Assembly (NCBI GenBank): GCA_025989215.1
Contig: JAPDNP010000002.1
Coordinates: 496,001-560,000, forward strand
Direction of reading: 5' to 3'
Length of the DNA: 64,000 bases
Origin: Neisseriaceae bacterium JH1-16
Lineage (GTDB): Bacteria; Pseudomonadota; Gammaproteobacteria; Burkholderiales; Chromobacteriaceae
The notes under the pieces were generated by a model. That model was not told the origin of the DNA, searched no databases, and saw only the letters and a program-made list of their open reading frames with translations. The translations under genes were made by a program, and so were the position numbers. Positions 1 to 7,413 of this stretch are shown piece by piece. Positions within the stretch are counted from its first letter, which is position 1, and each line of letters opens with the position of its first letter.

Positions 1-232
1 ATAGGAACTCGGCGGGCTCGACGCTAAACGCAATATGGCTGTAGTCCGGATGCGGCCGGCTTGCCGCCGCCGCATCGAGCGACAGACACAGCCACAACTC
101 GCCGACCGTCAGATAGGCGCCCTGCGCCCAACGCGCCTTGGGCATCGCCCCGAGTAGGCCGGTATAGAAGCGGAACGATCTGTCCAGATCGCTGACCGCC
201 AGCGTCAGGTGATTGAGTCCGCTCAGTCGCAT
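1..232 (-). CDS. FosA-like VOC-family protein, N-terminal part (runs off the left edge)
   Basis: Only the first 77 codons are present. The start MRLSGLNHLTLAV and the downstream pieces FYTGLLG, ARWAQGAYL and LWLCLS follow the layout of FosA-type fosfomycin glutathione transferases of the vicinal oxygen chelate superfamily. His8 would be the first metal ligand. In this family the enzyme adds glutathione to fosfomycin in the cytoplasm using Mn2+ and K+, but other VOC enzymes share the fold and the C-terminal half that would decide the substrate is missing. No Shine-Dalgarno sequence precedes the ATG. Instead the T-run of the purK terminator touches the start codon. The family assignment is from remembered motifs. 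Confidence 0.7.
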   Translation of the reverse strand, partial: MRLSGLNHLTLAVSDLDRSFRFYTGLLGAMPKARWAQGAYLTVGELWLCLSLDAAAASRPHPDYSHIAFSVEPAEFL

Positions 233-233
233 G

Positions 234-261
234 AAAAAAGGCGAAACCCACCGGCTTCGCC
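234..261 (-). terminator. Rho-independent terminator of purE-purK
   Basis: On the minus strand, 8 bases after the purK stop, GGCGAA pairs with TTCGCC across a short loop and is followed by six T. The T-run ends at the start codon of the next gene. Confidence 0.75.
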
Positions 262-269
262 CTCCCTCC

Positions 270-1400
270 TTACAGCGTGTCTTTCAGCGCCTCGGCCTGC
301 TCCAGCGCGTCGTCGACCTTGGCCGACAGCACGGTGAAGTGGCCCATCTTGCGGCCCGGACGCGCTACCGCCTTGCCGTACAGGTGCAGCTTGGCGTTCG
401 GTGCCTCGCACAGCACCGCCCAGTTCGGCTCGCCGCCGTCCTCGCGCCACACGTCGCCCAACAGGTTCACCATCACCACCGGCGACAGCAGCTCGGTCTT
501 GCCCGGCAACAGGCCGCACATCGCGCGCACCTGCTGCTCGAACTGGCTGGTAACACAGGCGTCGATGGTGTAGTGACCGGAATTGTGCGGACGTGGCGCG
601 ATCTCGTTGACCACCACGCTGTAGTCCTCCAGCACGAAGAACTCCACCGCCAGCACGCCTACGTAGTCGAGCGCGTTCGCCAGCTGCAGCGCCATCCCTT
701 GAACCCGTTCGGCCAACTCGGGCTCGATGCGGGCCGGCACGATGCTGACGTCGAGGATGCCGTTCTCGTGACAGTTTTCCGCCACCGGGAAGCAGGCCTC
801 TTGGGCGTTGCTGGTGCGGGCCACGATGGCCGACACTTCCAGCTTCAGGTCGAGCATCTTTTCCAGCACGCAGGCCTGGCCGCCGAGGTTGGCGTAGGCA
901 GCGCGCGCCTCTTCCGGGCTGGACACGCGCACCTGGCCCTTGCCGTCGTAGCCGAGCCGCGCGGTCTTCATGATGCCCGGCAGATAGCCGCTCAGCTCGA
1001 CGTGCAGATCGTCGACCGTCTCCAGCGCCAGGAACGGCGCGGTCGGCAGGCCGGCCTTGTTGATCCAGCTTTTTTCCAGGATGCGGTTCTGTGCGACAGC
1101 GACCGCGTCGCCGGATGGGCTGACCCGGGTGTGACCAGCCAGCCAGCGCATCGCGTCGGCGTTGACGTTCTCGAATTCGGTGGTGATCGCGGCACAGGTG
1201 CTGGCCAGGGTGCGCAGCGCTTCCGGGTCGTTATACGGCGCACACAGATGCACGTCGGCGAACGCGGCGGCCGGCGCTTCGGCGTCCGGGTCGAGCACGG
1301 TGACGCGGTAACCCATGGTCTTGGCGGCGGCGACGAACATGCGGCCGAGCTGGCCGCCGCCCAGGATACCGAGCATCTCCGGCGGAAGAATCGCAGCCAT
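270..1400 (-). CDS. purK: 5-(carboxyamino)imidazole ribonucleotide synthase PurK
   Basis: This 376-residue ATP-grasp enzyme converts AIR, ATP and bicarbonate to N5-CAIR in de novo purine synthesis. The N-terminus ILGGGQLGRM (residues about 12-21) is the PurK dinucleotide-fold signature. The central ATP-grasp region contains the segments KTARLGYDGKGQ and ALDYVGVLAVEFF, and NEIAPRPHNSGHYTIDAC (about 264-281) is the conserved PurK active-site segment. The length is normal for the family. Its ATG overlaps the purE stop (TAATG), so the two are translationally coupled and act on successive steps. A copy of the dispersed TTGGCCGAA word lies in the coding strand at 708-716, where it encodes Leu-Ala-Glu. 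Confidence 0.97.
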   Translation of the reverse strand: MAAILPPEMLGILGGGQLGRMFVAAAKTMGYRVTVLDPDAEAPAAAFADVHLCAPYNDPEALRTLASTCAAITTEFENVNADAMRWLAGHTRVSPSGDAVAVAQNRILEKSWINKAGLPTAPFLALETVDDLHVELSGYLPGIMKTARLGYDGKGQVRVSSPEEARAAYANLGGQACVLEKMLDLKLEVSAIVARTSNAQEACFPVAENCHENGILDVSIVPARIEPELAERVQGMALQLANALDYVGVLAVEFFVLEDYSVVVNEIAPRPHNSGHYTIDACVTSQFEQQVRAMCGLLPGKTELLSPVVMVNLLGDVWREDGGEPNWAVLCEAPNAKLHLYGKAVARPGRKMGHFTVLSAKVDDALEQAEALKDTL

Positions 1401-1888
1401 TACTGCACCTCCGGCAGCGTCATCGCCAGCACGGTCTGTTTCTGTTTCTCGCGGAATGCCTTCAGCGCTTCGGCCAACTGCGGGTTGCCATTGGCCAGTT
1501 GGGCCACCGCGAACAGGGCGGCGTTGGCCGCACCGGCCTCGCCAATGGCGAAAGTGGCGACCGGAATGCCCTTAGGCATTTGCACGATGGACAGCAGCGA
1601 GTCTTCGCCGCGCAGGTATTTGGACGGCACCGGCACGCCGAGGACAGGCAGGTGAGTCTTGGCGGCGAGCATGCCCGGCAGGTGGGCCGCGCCGCCGGCG
1701 CCGGCGATGATGGCCTTCAAACCGCGCGCTTCGGCGGTTTCGGCATATTCGAACAAGAGATCGGGAGTGCGGTGGGCGGAGACCACGCGCGTTTCGAAGG
1801 CGACGCCGAAGTCCTTCAGCACGCGTGCCGCGTGTTGCATGACTTCCCAGTCGCTATTGCTACCCATCACGATGCCAACGTCGATCAT
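1400..1888 (-). CDS. purE: N5-carboxyaminoimidazole ribonucleotide mutase PurE
   Basis: This 162-residue class I PurE moves the carboxylate of N5-CAIR to give CAIR, the step after PurK. The N-terminal [11 protein letters not shown] (residues 4-14) is the phosphate-binding signature, VVSAHRTPD (about 35-43) carries the catalytic His, and [13 protein letters not shown] (about 60-72) forms the active-site loop. The length matches the family. It is first in the purE-purK operon. The word TTGGCCGAA occurs in frame as Leu-Ala-Glu at 1469-1477. No strong ribosome binding site is visible, but the start fits the conserved N-terminus. Confidence 0.97.
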   Translation of the reverse strand: MIDVGIVMGSNSDWEVMQHAARVLKDFGVAFETRVVSAHRTPDLLFEYAETAEARGLKAIIAGAGGAAHLPGMLAAKTHLPVLGVPVPSKYLRGEDSLLSIVQMPKGIPVATFAIGEAGAANAALFAVAQLANGNPQLAEALKAFREKQKQTVLAMTLPEVQ

Positions 1889-2036
1889 GGTGCCAAGCCC
1901 GTTCGCTGATTGAGGAAGCCCGGCATTTTACCCGATTTTTGGCCGATGACGGGGGCTTTGCCGCCACACGGCCGACATTCCAACGCGAAAATCTGTCTTC
2001 AAATCAAGATTTTGCAGCAAAAGAATGAACCACCTT

Positions 2037-2074
2037 ACCCCGCGCTCGGCGGCGTTACGCCGCCGGTGCGGGGT
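2037..2074 (-). terminator. Hairpin at the end of the tol-pal block
   Basis: ACCCCGC pairs with GCGGGGT and encloses a second GGCGGCG/CGCCGCC stem, just after the cpoB stop on the minus strand. The downstream T-run is weak (TTCATTCTTTT about 11 bases later). It could also be only a 3'-end stabilising structure. Confidence 0.5.
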
Positions 2075-2081
2075 CCATCGC

Positions 2082-2843
2082 TTACATATGCTTGAGCTGT
2101 TCCTTAGCCTTTGCGGCGGCCGAGCTGTTCGGATAGAGCTTGATCAAGCGGCGCAAGGTGTTCTTGGCCACGTCGACCTGGTCGAGGTCGCGCTGGCAGT
2201 TGGCAACGTTGCGCAGCGCATCGGACGCCTTCGGATTGCTCGGGTATTGCTCGACGAAACGGCGATGGATATCGATCGCCGCGTCATACTGGCGCAGTGC
2301 GGTGTGCGCGACGCCGAGCCAATAGGTCGCGTCCGGCACCTGCGGCGAGCTCGGGTTGGCAGCGATGAAGCCCTTCAGCGCCCCGACCGCCTTGTCGAAA
2401 TCGCGGTTACGCAACAGGCCGAGCGCCTTGTCGTAGTCAGGACTAGCCTGCGCAACGCCATCCGCACCGGCCGGCGCGGCTGCGCCATCGGCGGTCGGCG
2501 CAGCCGTATGGCCACTTGCAGCGGAGCCATGACCTTCGAGCTTGGCCAGGCGGGTATCCAGATCGTTATACAGGTCGTTCTGGCGCTTCTGCGTGGTCTG
2601 CAGGTTGTAGTTCATCACCTCGGACTCGCCGCGCAGCTTCGCCACCTCGGCCTTCAGGTTCTCCACCTGGTTGACCATTTCCAGTAGCTTCTCGTTGGAC
2701 AGCTTCGACTCGATGCTGCTCAGCCGCGTCTGCGCCTGCTGGTTGACGGTGTCGATCTGGCGACGGGTATCTTCGATATCACTGGTAGTGGCGCAGCCGG
2801 CCAGCAGGCTGGCCAGCAGCACGGCCGAAACCGCTGCTTTCAT
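2082..2843 (-). CDS. cpoB: Cell division coordinator CpoB (YbgF), last gene of the tol-pal block
   Basis: The 253-residue product starts with a lipoprotein-type signal ending LLAGC (Cys17), unusual because E. coli CpoB is a soluble periplasmic protein. Residues about 25-100 form the trimeric coiled coil (many Q/E/L heptads). After an Ala/Pro/Gly linker, about 125-250 hold TPR repeats with the typical DATYWLGVAHTALRQYDAA pattern. CpoB links peptidoglycan synthesis to Tol-Pal constriction. The ATG at 2843 is preceded by GGGGGAG; a longer in-frame extension upstream lacks this. It follows pal after a gap holding a stable hairpin. Confidence 0.9.
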   Translation of the reverse strand: MKAAVSAVLLASLLAGCATTSDIEDTRRQIDTVNQQAQTRLSSIESKLSNEKLLEMVNQVENLKAEVAKLRGESEVMNYNLQTTQKRQNDLYNDLDTRLAKLEGHGSAASGHTAAPTADGAAAPAGADGVAQASPDYDKALGLLRNRDFDKAVGALKGFIAANPSSPQVPDATYWLGVAHTALRQYDAAIDIHRRFVEQYPSNPKASDALRNVANCQRDLDQVDVAKNTLRRLIKLYPNSSAAAKAKEQLKHM

Positions 2844-2863
2844 GTCTTTCTCCCCCTTGGGCC

Positions 2864-2902
2864 TGTCAGGTATCGGCTCCGTCCCGAAGCCGATGCCTGA
2901 CA
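2864..2902. promoter_or_regulatory. Stable hairpin in the pal-cpoB gap
   Basis: A 15-bp stem (TGTCAGGTATCGGCT against AGCCGATGCCTGACA, one G-T type mismatch) with a 9-base loop lies 21 bases upstream of the cpoB start. No T-run follows on the minus strand, so an mRNA-processing or attenuation role is more likely than full termination. Confidence 0.5.
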
Positions 2903-2968
2903 AACTCAGTACGAACAACTGGCCGGGCGCTTGCGCGGCTCCGGCCAGTATTCTGTCATACCGTCGGC

Positions 2969-3490
2969 TTATTGGCCTTGGTAAACGATGTCGCTGCGGC
3001 GGTTTTCGGCGAAATCGGCATCGCTATTGCCGGTCGACTTCGGCTTTTCCTTGCCGTAGCTGATCGCTTCGAGCTGGCTATCCTTGGCGCCCAGTACCTG
3101 CATCGCGTTCTTCACGCTCTCGGCACGGCGCTGGCCCAGCGCCAGGTTGTACTCGCGGCTGCCGCGCGAGTCGGTATTGCCCTGAATCTGTACCTTGCGG
3201 TCCGCGTGCGCGCCCAGATAGGCGGCGTGCGCTTCCACGGTCGGCTTCTCGGAGGCGCGTACCGACGAGGAGTTGAAGTCGAAGTACACGCTGCGCTTGG
3301 CCAGCGGGCTGTTCGGATCGTTCAGCGGGTCGACCGCACCGTTCTGCTGTGCGCCGCCGGCGGCCGCGCCGCTGTTCTGGCTGGCGTTGTCGACCGGGGC
3401 CGGAGCCGCGGTTTCGGCCGGCTTGGTGCTCGAGCACGCAGCCAGCGCGAGGATAGTAGCGGCACCCAAGGCAAGTTGTTTCCAGTTCAT
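2969..3490 (-). CDS. pal: Peptidoglycan-associated lipoprotein Pal
   Basis: The 173-residue outer-membrane lipoprotein has a signal peptide ending LALAAC (Cys19). A Thr/Ala/Pro/Asn-rich linker runs to about residue 60. The OmpA-like peptidoglycan-binding domain starts at SVYFDFNSS; NTDSRGSREYNLALGQRRAE (about 105-124) has the meso-diaminopimelate-binding Asp and Arg. Length and layout are standard. It sits between tolB and cpoB and tethers the outer membrane to the wall while interacting with TolB. Confidence 0.97.
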   Translation of the reverse strand: MNWKQLALGAATILALAACSSTKPAETAAPAPVDNASQNSGAAAGGAQQNGAVDPLNDPNSPLAKRSVYFDFNSSSVRASEKPTVEAHAAYLGAHADRKVQIQGNTDSRGSREYNLALGQRRAESVKNAMQVLGAKDSQLEAISYGKEKPKSTGNSDADFAENRRSDIVYQGQ

Positions 3491-3509
3491 GCGTTGTTCT
3501 CCTTATCAG

Positions 3510-4814
3510 TTAGGGATTGCTTGACGGCCCCCAGGCCGGGTCTTGCACGCTGCCATTGATCACGGCGAGCTTCACACGGCTGCCGCCGTCGGTGGTGGCG
3601 GCGTAAAGCACACTCTTGCCACCCTGTTCGCTGGCATACAGCACCAGTTGGCCGTTGGGGGCGTAACTCGGTCGCTCGTTGTAACTGCCGTCGGACAACA
3701 CACGGCTGTCATTGTTTCCGAAGTCCTGAATCATTACCCGGAAACGCCCACCTTCGCGGCGGATATAGGTAAAGCTCTTGCCGTCCGGCGACACCTTGGG
3801 CGACACGTTGTAGCTGCCGGCGTAGGTGAGGCGCTGCGCATCGCCGCCGTTGGCCGAAATGCGGTAGATCTGCGGGCCGCCGGCGCGGTCGGACACGAAC
3901 AACAGGCTGGCGCCATCCGGGCTCCAGGTCGGCTCGGTATCGATCGCGCCACTATTGGTCAGACGGCGCGCCGAGCCGCCAGCGGCCGGCACGATATAGA
4001 CCTGCGAGTTGCCGCTGGTGGTCAGCGTCACCGCCAGGCGCGAACCGTCCGGACTCCAGGCCGGCGCCGAATTGCTGCCCTTGAAGTTGGCGACCATGCG
4101 GCGCTGGCCAGTGGCCAGATCCTGCACCCACACCACCGGCTTCTTGGTCTCGAACGATACATAGGCGAGCTTGCCGCCATCCGGCGACCACGACGGCGAG
4201 ATGATCGGCTCCTTGGAGCGCAGCACGGTGCGTGCGCGGCCGCCATCGACGTCGGCCACCTGCAGGCGGTACTCGGGGCCGACCTTCTGCACGTAGACGA
4301 TGCGGGTGTTGAAGATGCCCTTCTTGCCGGTGATCGCCTCGTAGATCATGTTGGCGATGGTGTGCGCCACGTCGCGGGCGCGATCGGCGCCGACGGTGAA
4401 CTGGCCCGAAGTCAGCGTCTTCTTCTGCGCCACGTCCTGCAGCGCGAAGCTGATATGGAACTGGCCGCCGGCCGGCACGACACTACCGACCGCGACCAAC
4501 TGCGCGCCGGCCGCCTGCCATAGCGGGTATTTCACGTCGGCCGCGGTGAACGGCACGTTGGCGACGCCCTCGGTCGGCACCATCCGGAACACGCCGGACA
4601 GCGCCAGATCGTTCTTGATGATCGGCGTCAGTGCTTCGGCGACGCCGCTGGTCTCGCTCTTGAACGGCACCACCGCGATGGGGTGCTGGCCTTGATTCGC
4701 CCCGAGACTGAACTCGATCGTCATATCTTCCGAGTACGCCATAAACGGTAGCATGAACATCAGCAAGGCCAGACAGGCCGTACCGCGTTGGCGAAGGAAA
4801 AACGCTAGTCGCAT
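3510..4814 (-). CDS. tolB: Tol-Pal system periplasmic protein TolB
   Basis: The 434-residue protein has a signal peptide (hydrophobic LALLMFMLPFMAYS), an N-terminal anticodon-binding-like domain with the TolA box after the cleavage site, and from about residue 195 a six-bladed beta propeller built of repeats of the type SPSWSPDGGKLAYVS, SAPAWSPDGSRLAVT and TEPTWSPDGASLLFVS. It binds Pal and is released by energised TolA. I chose the ATG at 4814; a TTG seven codons upstream is open but has no better ribosome binding site. Pal follows after 19 bases and tolA lies 118 bases upstream. Confidence 0.96.
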   Translation of the reverse strand: MRLAFFLRQRGTACLALLMFMLPFMAYSEDMTIEFSLGANQGQHPIAVVPFKSETSGVAEALTPIIKNDLALSGVFRMVPTEGVANVPFTAADVKYPLWQAAGAQLVAVGSVVPAGGQFHISFALQDVAQKKTLTSGQFTVGADRARDVAHTIANMIYEAITGKKGIFNTRIVYVQKVGPEYRLQVADVDGGRARTVLRSKEPIISPSWSPDGGKLAYVSFETKKPVVWVQDLATGQRRMVANFKGSNSAPAWSPDGSRLAVTLTTSGNSQVYIVPAAGGSARRLTNSGAIDTEPTWSPDGASLLFVSDRAGGPQIYRISANGGDAQRLTYAGSYNVSPKVSPDGKSFTYIRREGGRFRVMIQDFGNNDSRVLSDGSYNERPSYAPNGQLVLYASEQGGKSVLYAATTDGGSRVKLAVINGSVQDPAWGPSSNP

Positions 4815-4932
4815 CCTTGGAAACCTCAAATTCAAATAAGCTCAGCACGCGCTTAGCGCGAGTGAAATATCAGTGATGCCCTGTTCTGTCAGAAAATCAA
4901 AGCCGCACCTTGCTTCTACTCGACTCGTCCAT

Positions 4933-5868
4933 TCAATAAGGCTGAATAATGAGATTGAAAGAACGGAAGTCTGCTGGGTTAGCTCCAGCTGGACGTGGCG
5001 GGAAAGTACCCATATCTCTGATGGCTCGCTTTACCGCCTCGTCATAAGCAACGTTGCCACTTGTCTTCACAACCTCGACACTATGCACTTCCATCGTTGG
5101 CAGCACTGTGACCCGTACTAGCACATGGGGGTTGCCATCAATACCATCTGGCACTCGCACTAAAGGCTTGATGCGGTTGATTACCTGCGACTTGTAACCG
5201 CTCAGGTCGACGCCCTTACCTGAGGTAGAACCGCCGGCAACGCCGTTCGAGCCACCGGCTTGGTTGATCTTGGCATTGCCCTTGCGGGTGGTATTGGTGC
5301 TGTCGAGCGCCGACAGCATGTCGTCGGCCTCGTTGTTGTAATGCGGCGCGGTCTTGCTGCCCTTGCCGGACGGATGTTCCTTGGCCTTGGCCGCCTGCTT
5401 GGGCGGCTGCTTCGGCGGCTCGACCGGAGCCGGCTTCGGTTTTTCCTTGGGCTTCTCCGGGGCCGGCGCCGGCTTTTTCTCGACCGGCTTCTTCTCGGGC
5501 GGCGGCGGCTCGACCGGCTTGGGCACCGGTTTCGGCTTCACCTCGTGCGGCGGCTTGGGCGGCTCGACCAGCTTGTGGTGCTTGGGTTCCTGCTGGCCAA
5601 GCTTGATCTCGGCATCGCGGGTATCGACCGGCGGGGTCGGTTCCGGCGCGGGTTCGGGCTTGACCACCGGGGCAGGCGCGGCTTTGACCGGCTCGCTCGG
5701 TGGCGGTGGCGGCGCGCTGGTCCACAGCTCGACCGCCGCGGGCAGCTCTTCGCTCGGCGGCGGCTGGCGGAAGTTGACCCAGATCAGCCCGCCGATCAGC
5801 ACTAGATGCAGACCGATCGAGGCCGCCAGCGGCCAACGCGAGGGCTTGGGGTGTCGCCGGGCCATCAT
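4933..5868 (-). CDS. tolA: TolA, inner-membrane spanning link of the Tol-Pal machine
   Basis: The 311-residue protein has a short cytoplasmic tail, one membrane helix (about 13-32), a long periplasmic domain rich in Pro, Lys and Glu (about 40-180) and a C-terminal TonB/TolA-like domain (about 215-311) with VTVLPTMEVHSVEVVKTSGN. The middle is made of Pro-Lys repeats rather than the Ala-rich helix of enterobacterial TolA, as is common in betaproteobacteria. The start overlaps the tolR stop by 4 bases, which implies coupling. Confidence 0.93.
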   Translation of the reverse strand: MMARRHPKPSRWPLAASIGLHLVLIGGLIWVNFRQPPPSEELPAAVELWTSAPPPPPSEPVKAAPAPVVKPEPAPEPTPPVDTRDAEIKLGQQEPKHHKLVEPPKPPHEVKPKPVPKPVEPPPPEKKPVEKKPAPAPEKPKEKPKPAPVEPPKQPPKQAAKAKEHPSGKGSKTAPHYNNEADDMLSALDSTNTTRKGNAKINQAGGSNGVAGGSTSGKGVDLSGYKSQVINRIKPLVRVPDGIDGNPHVLVRVTVLPTMEVHSVEVVKTSGNVAYDEAVKRAIRDMGTFPPRPAGANPADFRSFNLIIQPY

Positions 5869-6269
5869 TTGGCAGTCTTCACCACCAGTGCGACCTTCTT
5901 CACCCCGGCCTCGTGCAGGGTGTTGACCACCTGCACCACCATGTCGTACTTCAGGTCCTTGCCGGCCGAGACGGCGACCGGGCGATCCCCTGCGGTGAGG
6001 CCAGGAGCCACTTGCTTGAGCTCGTCCAGGCTGCCGACGGTGCGCTGTTCGTTCTCGTCGTTGAGCTTGAGCGTGCCGTCGGCGTTGACGACCACTTCGA
6101 GCGGACGCGCGTCGGATGCACGGGCCTGCGACACGCTAGGCACATCGATAACCCCCGGCGTAAACATCGGGGTGGTAACCATGAAGATCACGAGCAGCAC
6201 CAACATCACGTCGATGTAGGGCACCACGTTCATCTGATTCATCAAACGGCGAGGGCGACGATTAAGCAT
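5865..6269 (-). CDS. tolR: TolR, ExbD/TolR-family proton-channel subunit
   Basis: The 134-residue protein has the signature NQMNVVPYIDVMLVLLVIFMVT: one membrane helix with the essential Asp in YIDV, then a periplasmic domain. TolR works with TolQ to drive TolA with the proton gradient. The ATG at 6269 gives the usual Arg-rich N-terminus; a TTG two codons upstream is also open. No TolQ or YbgC gene precedes it. A possible -10 (TATTAT, complement of 6297-6302) suggests that tolR-tolA-tolB-pal-cpoB has its own promoter here. Confidence 0.93.
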   Translation of the reverse strand: MLNRRPRRLMNQMNVVPYIDVMLVLLVIFMVTTPMFTPGVIDVPSVSQARASDARPLEVVVNADGTLKLNDENEQRTVGSLDELKQVAPGLTAGDRPVAVSAGKDLKYDMVVQVVNTLHEAGVKKVALVVKTAK

Positions 6270-6378
6270 ATTCAATAAAGCTAAGGCGATCGGGCCATAA
6301 TAGCACCCGTCGCCGAGGATTCGATGACAGAAGGGAAAGACCGCTTGGGCGCACGGAAAGTTCAGCGCCGGATGGAAA

Positions 6379-6406
6379 TTCGGCCAACGGAATAGCGTTG
6401 GCCGAA
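6379..6406. terminator. Terminator built from two inverted TTGGCCGAA words
   Basis: TTCGGCCAACG (6379-6389) and CGTTGGCCGAA (6396-6406) form a perfect 11-bp stem with a 6-base loop, 27 bases past the stop of the minus-strand methyltransferase. It is followed on that strand by TTTCC. The arrangement copies the uptake-sequence terminators of Neisseria and Haemophilus. Confidence 0.75.
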
Positions 6407-6433
6407 AATATCATGCAGGTCAGATTACGGGCA

Positions 6434-7099
6434 TCAGCGCCGGATCAACAAGGTCAAGCCATCGCCAACCGGCAGCGTGACGTGATGCACGCGCTCATCA
6501 TGGACAAGGCTGGCGTTAAAGGCATGAAGGATATGCACGCCGGGCGGGTCTTCCGGCTTCGGATCGACCACGCGGCCGTTCAGGAACACATTATCGATGG
6601 CGATGATGCCGCCCGGGCGCACCAGCTGCAGACAGGCCTCGAAATACGCCGGATAGGACGGCTTGTCGGCGTCGATGAACGCCAGATCGAAACGTCCGGT
6701 CTCGCCGGCGGCGATCAGCTCGTTCAGCGTGTTGATCGCCGGCTGCAGTACCAGGCGGATCCGTTCGGTCATGCCGGCCTTTTCCCAGTAGCGACGCGCC
6801 ACCTGGGTGAATTCGTTGCTGACGTCGCAGGCGACAATCTCGCCGTCCTCGGGCAGCGCCTGCGCCACCGCCAGGCTGCTATAGCCGGTGAACACGCCGA
6901 TTTCCAGATAGCGACGCGCGCCGATCAGCCGGGCGAGCCAGCCGAGCAGCTGGCCCTGCTCCGGGGCGATCTGCATCTTGGCCATGCGGTGCGAGGCGTT
7001 CTCCTCACGCAGCTCGCGCAGCAGCGGCGACTCGGTCACGCCGATCGCAAGCAGGTAGTCGGACAGCGCGCTGTCGAGGGAAATAGTCTGTCGGGTCAT
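6434..7099 (-). CDS. SAM-dependent O-methyltransferase (caffeoyl-CoA O-methyltransferase family)
   Basis: The 221-residue protein fits methyltransferase family 3. YLEIGVFTGYSSLAVAQALP (about 65-84) is the SAM-binding glycine loop, ACDVS (about 90-94) binds the ribose, and FDLAFIDADKPSYPAYFE followed by IIAIDNVF is the metal- and catechol-binding segment. Bacterial members methylate catechol-like hydroxyls in the cytoplasm; the substrate cannot be read from the sequence. The ATG at 7099 has AGGA eight bases upstream, while the longer frame starting at 7129 lies within a terminator. It is probably monocistronic, ending at the paired-word hairpin. Confidence 0.9.
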   Translation of the reverse strand: MTRQTISLDSALSDYLLAIGVTESPLLRELREENASHRMAKMQIAPEQGQLLGWLARLIGARRYLEIGVFTGYSSLAVAQALPEDGEIVACDVSNEFTQVARRYWEKAGMTERIRLVLQPAINTLNELIAAGETGRFDLAFIDADKPSYPAYFEACLQLVRPGGIIAIDNVFLNGRVVDPKPEDPPGVHILHAFNASLVHDERVHHVTLPVGDGLTLLIRR

Positions 7100-7111
7100 G
7101 CCGCATCCTAC

Positions 7112-7136
7112 AAAAACAAACGCCCGCAAGCGGGCG
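7112..7136 (-). terminator. Terminator of the DUF3460 gene
   Basis: CGCCCGC and GCGGGCG pair around a two-base loop (7121-7136). On the minus strand they are followed by TTTGTTTTTG. Confidence 0.85.
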
Positions 7137-7172
7137 TCAATATTGGCTGAACGGCACCGGGGCCGTCCGCAC

Positions 7173-7352
7173 TCATTCCGGCTGGTAGACGTACGGCTTC
7201 TGCGCCACTTGTGCGTCCTTGAAGCCTTGCTGCTCCTTGGCGTCGAGCTTGCGGTCCCACCAGGTTAGGCGCAGTTCGCGGCGCTCGGTATCCACCGCCG
7301 GGTTCTTGTCGAGGTACTCGTTCATAAACGAGGTGAATTCCGACTGGTACAT
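7173..7352 (-). CDS. DUF3460 family protein
   Basis: A 59-residue ORF beginning MYQSEFTSFMNEYL, with TWWDRKLD in the middle and the C-terminal QKPYVYQPE. This matches the small DUF3460 proteins found widely in betaproteobacteria, whose function is unknown. The protein is charged and has no membrane segment. AAGGAT lies at the right distance before the ATG, and a strong terminator follows the stop. It is useful as a taxonomic marker. Confidence 0.85.
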   Translation of the reverse strand: MYQSEFTSFMNEYLDKNPAVDTERRELRLTWWDRKLDAKEQQGFKDAQVAQKPYVYQPE

Positions 7353-7413
7353 CTGGCTATCCTTCGTGCAGAGTTATCGGCGGATTGTACTGCAAAATCC
7401 GCGCCCTGCGCAG

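Noticed and set aside
6379-6406. Possible CRISPR-like or transposon end repeat
   Set aside because: The repeats are the dispersed 9-base word, single units at irregular spacing over the whole window, without spacers of fixed length.
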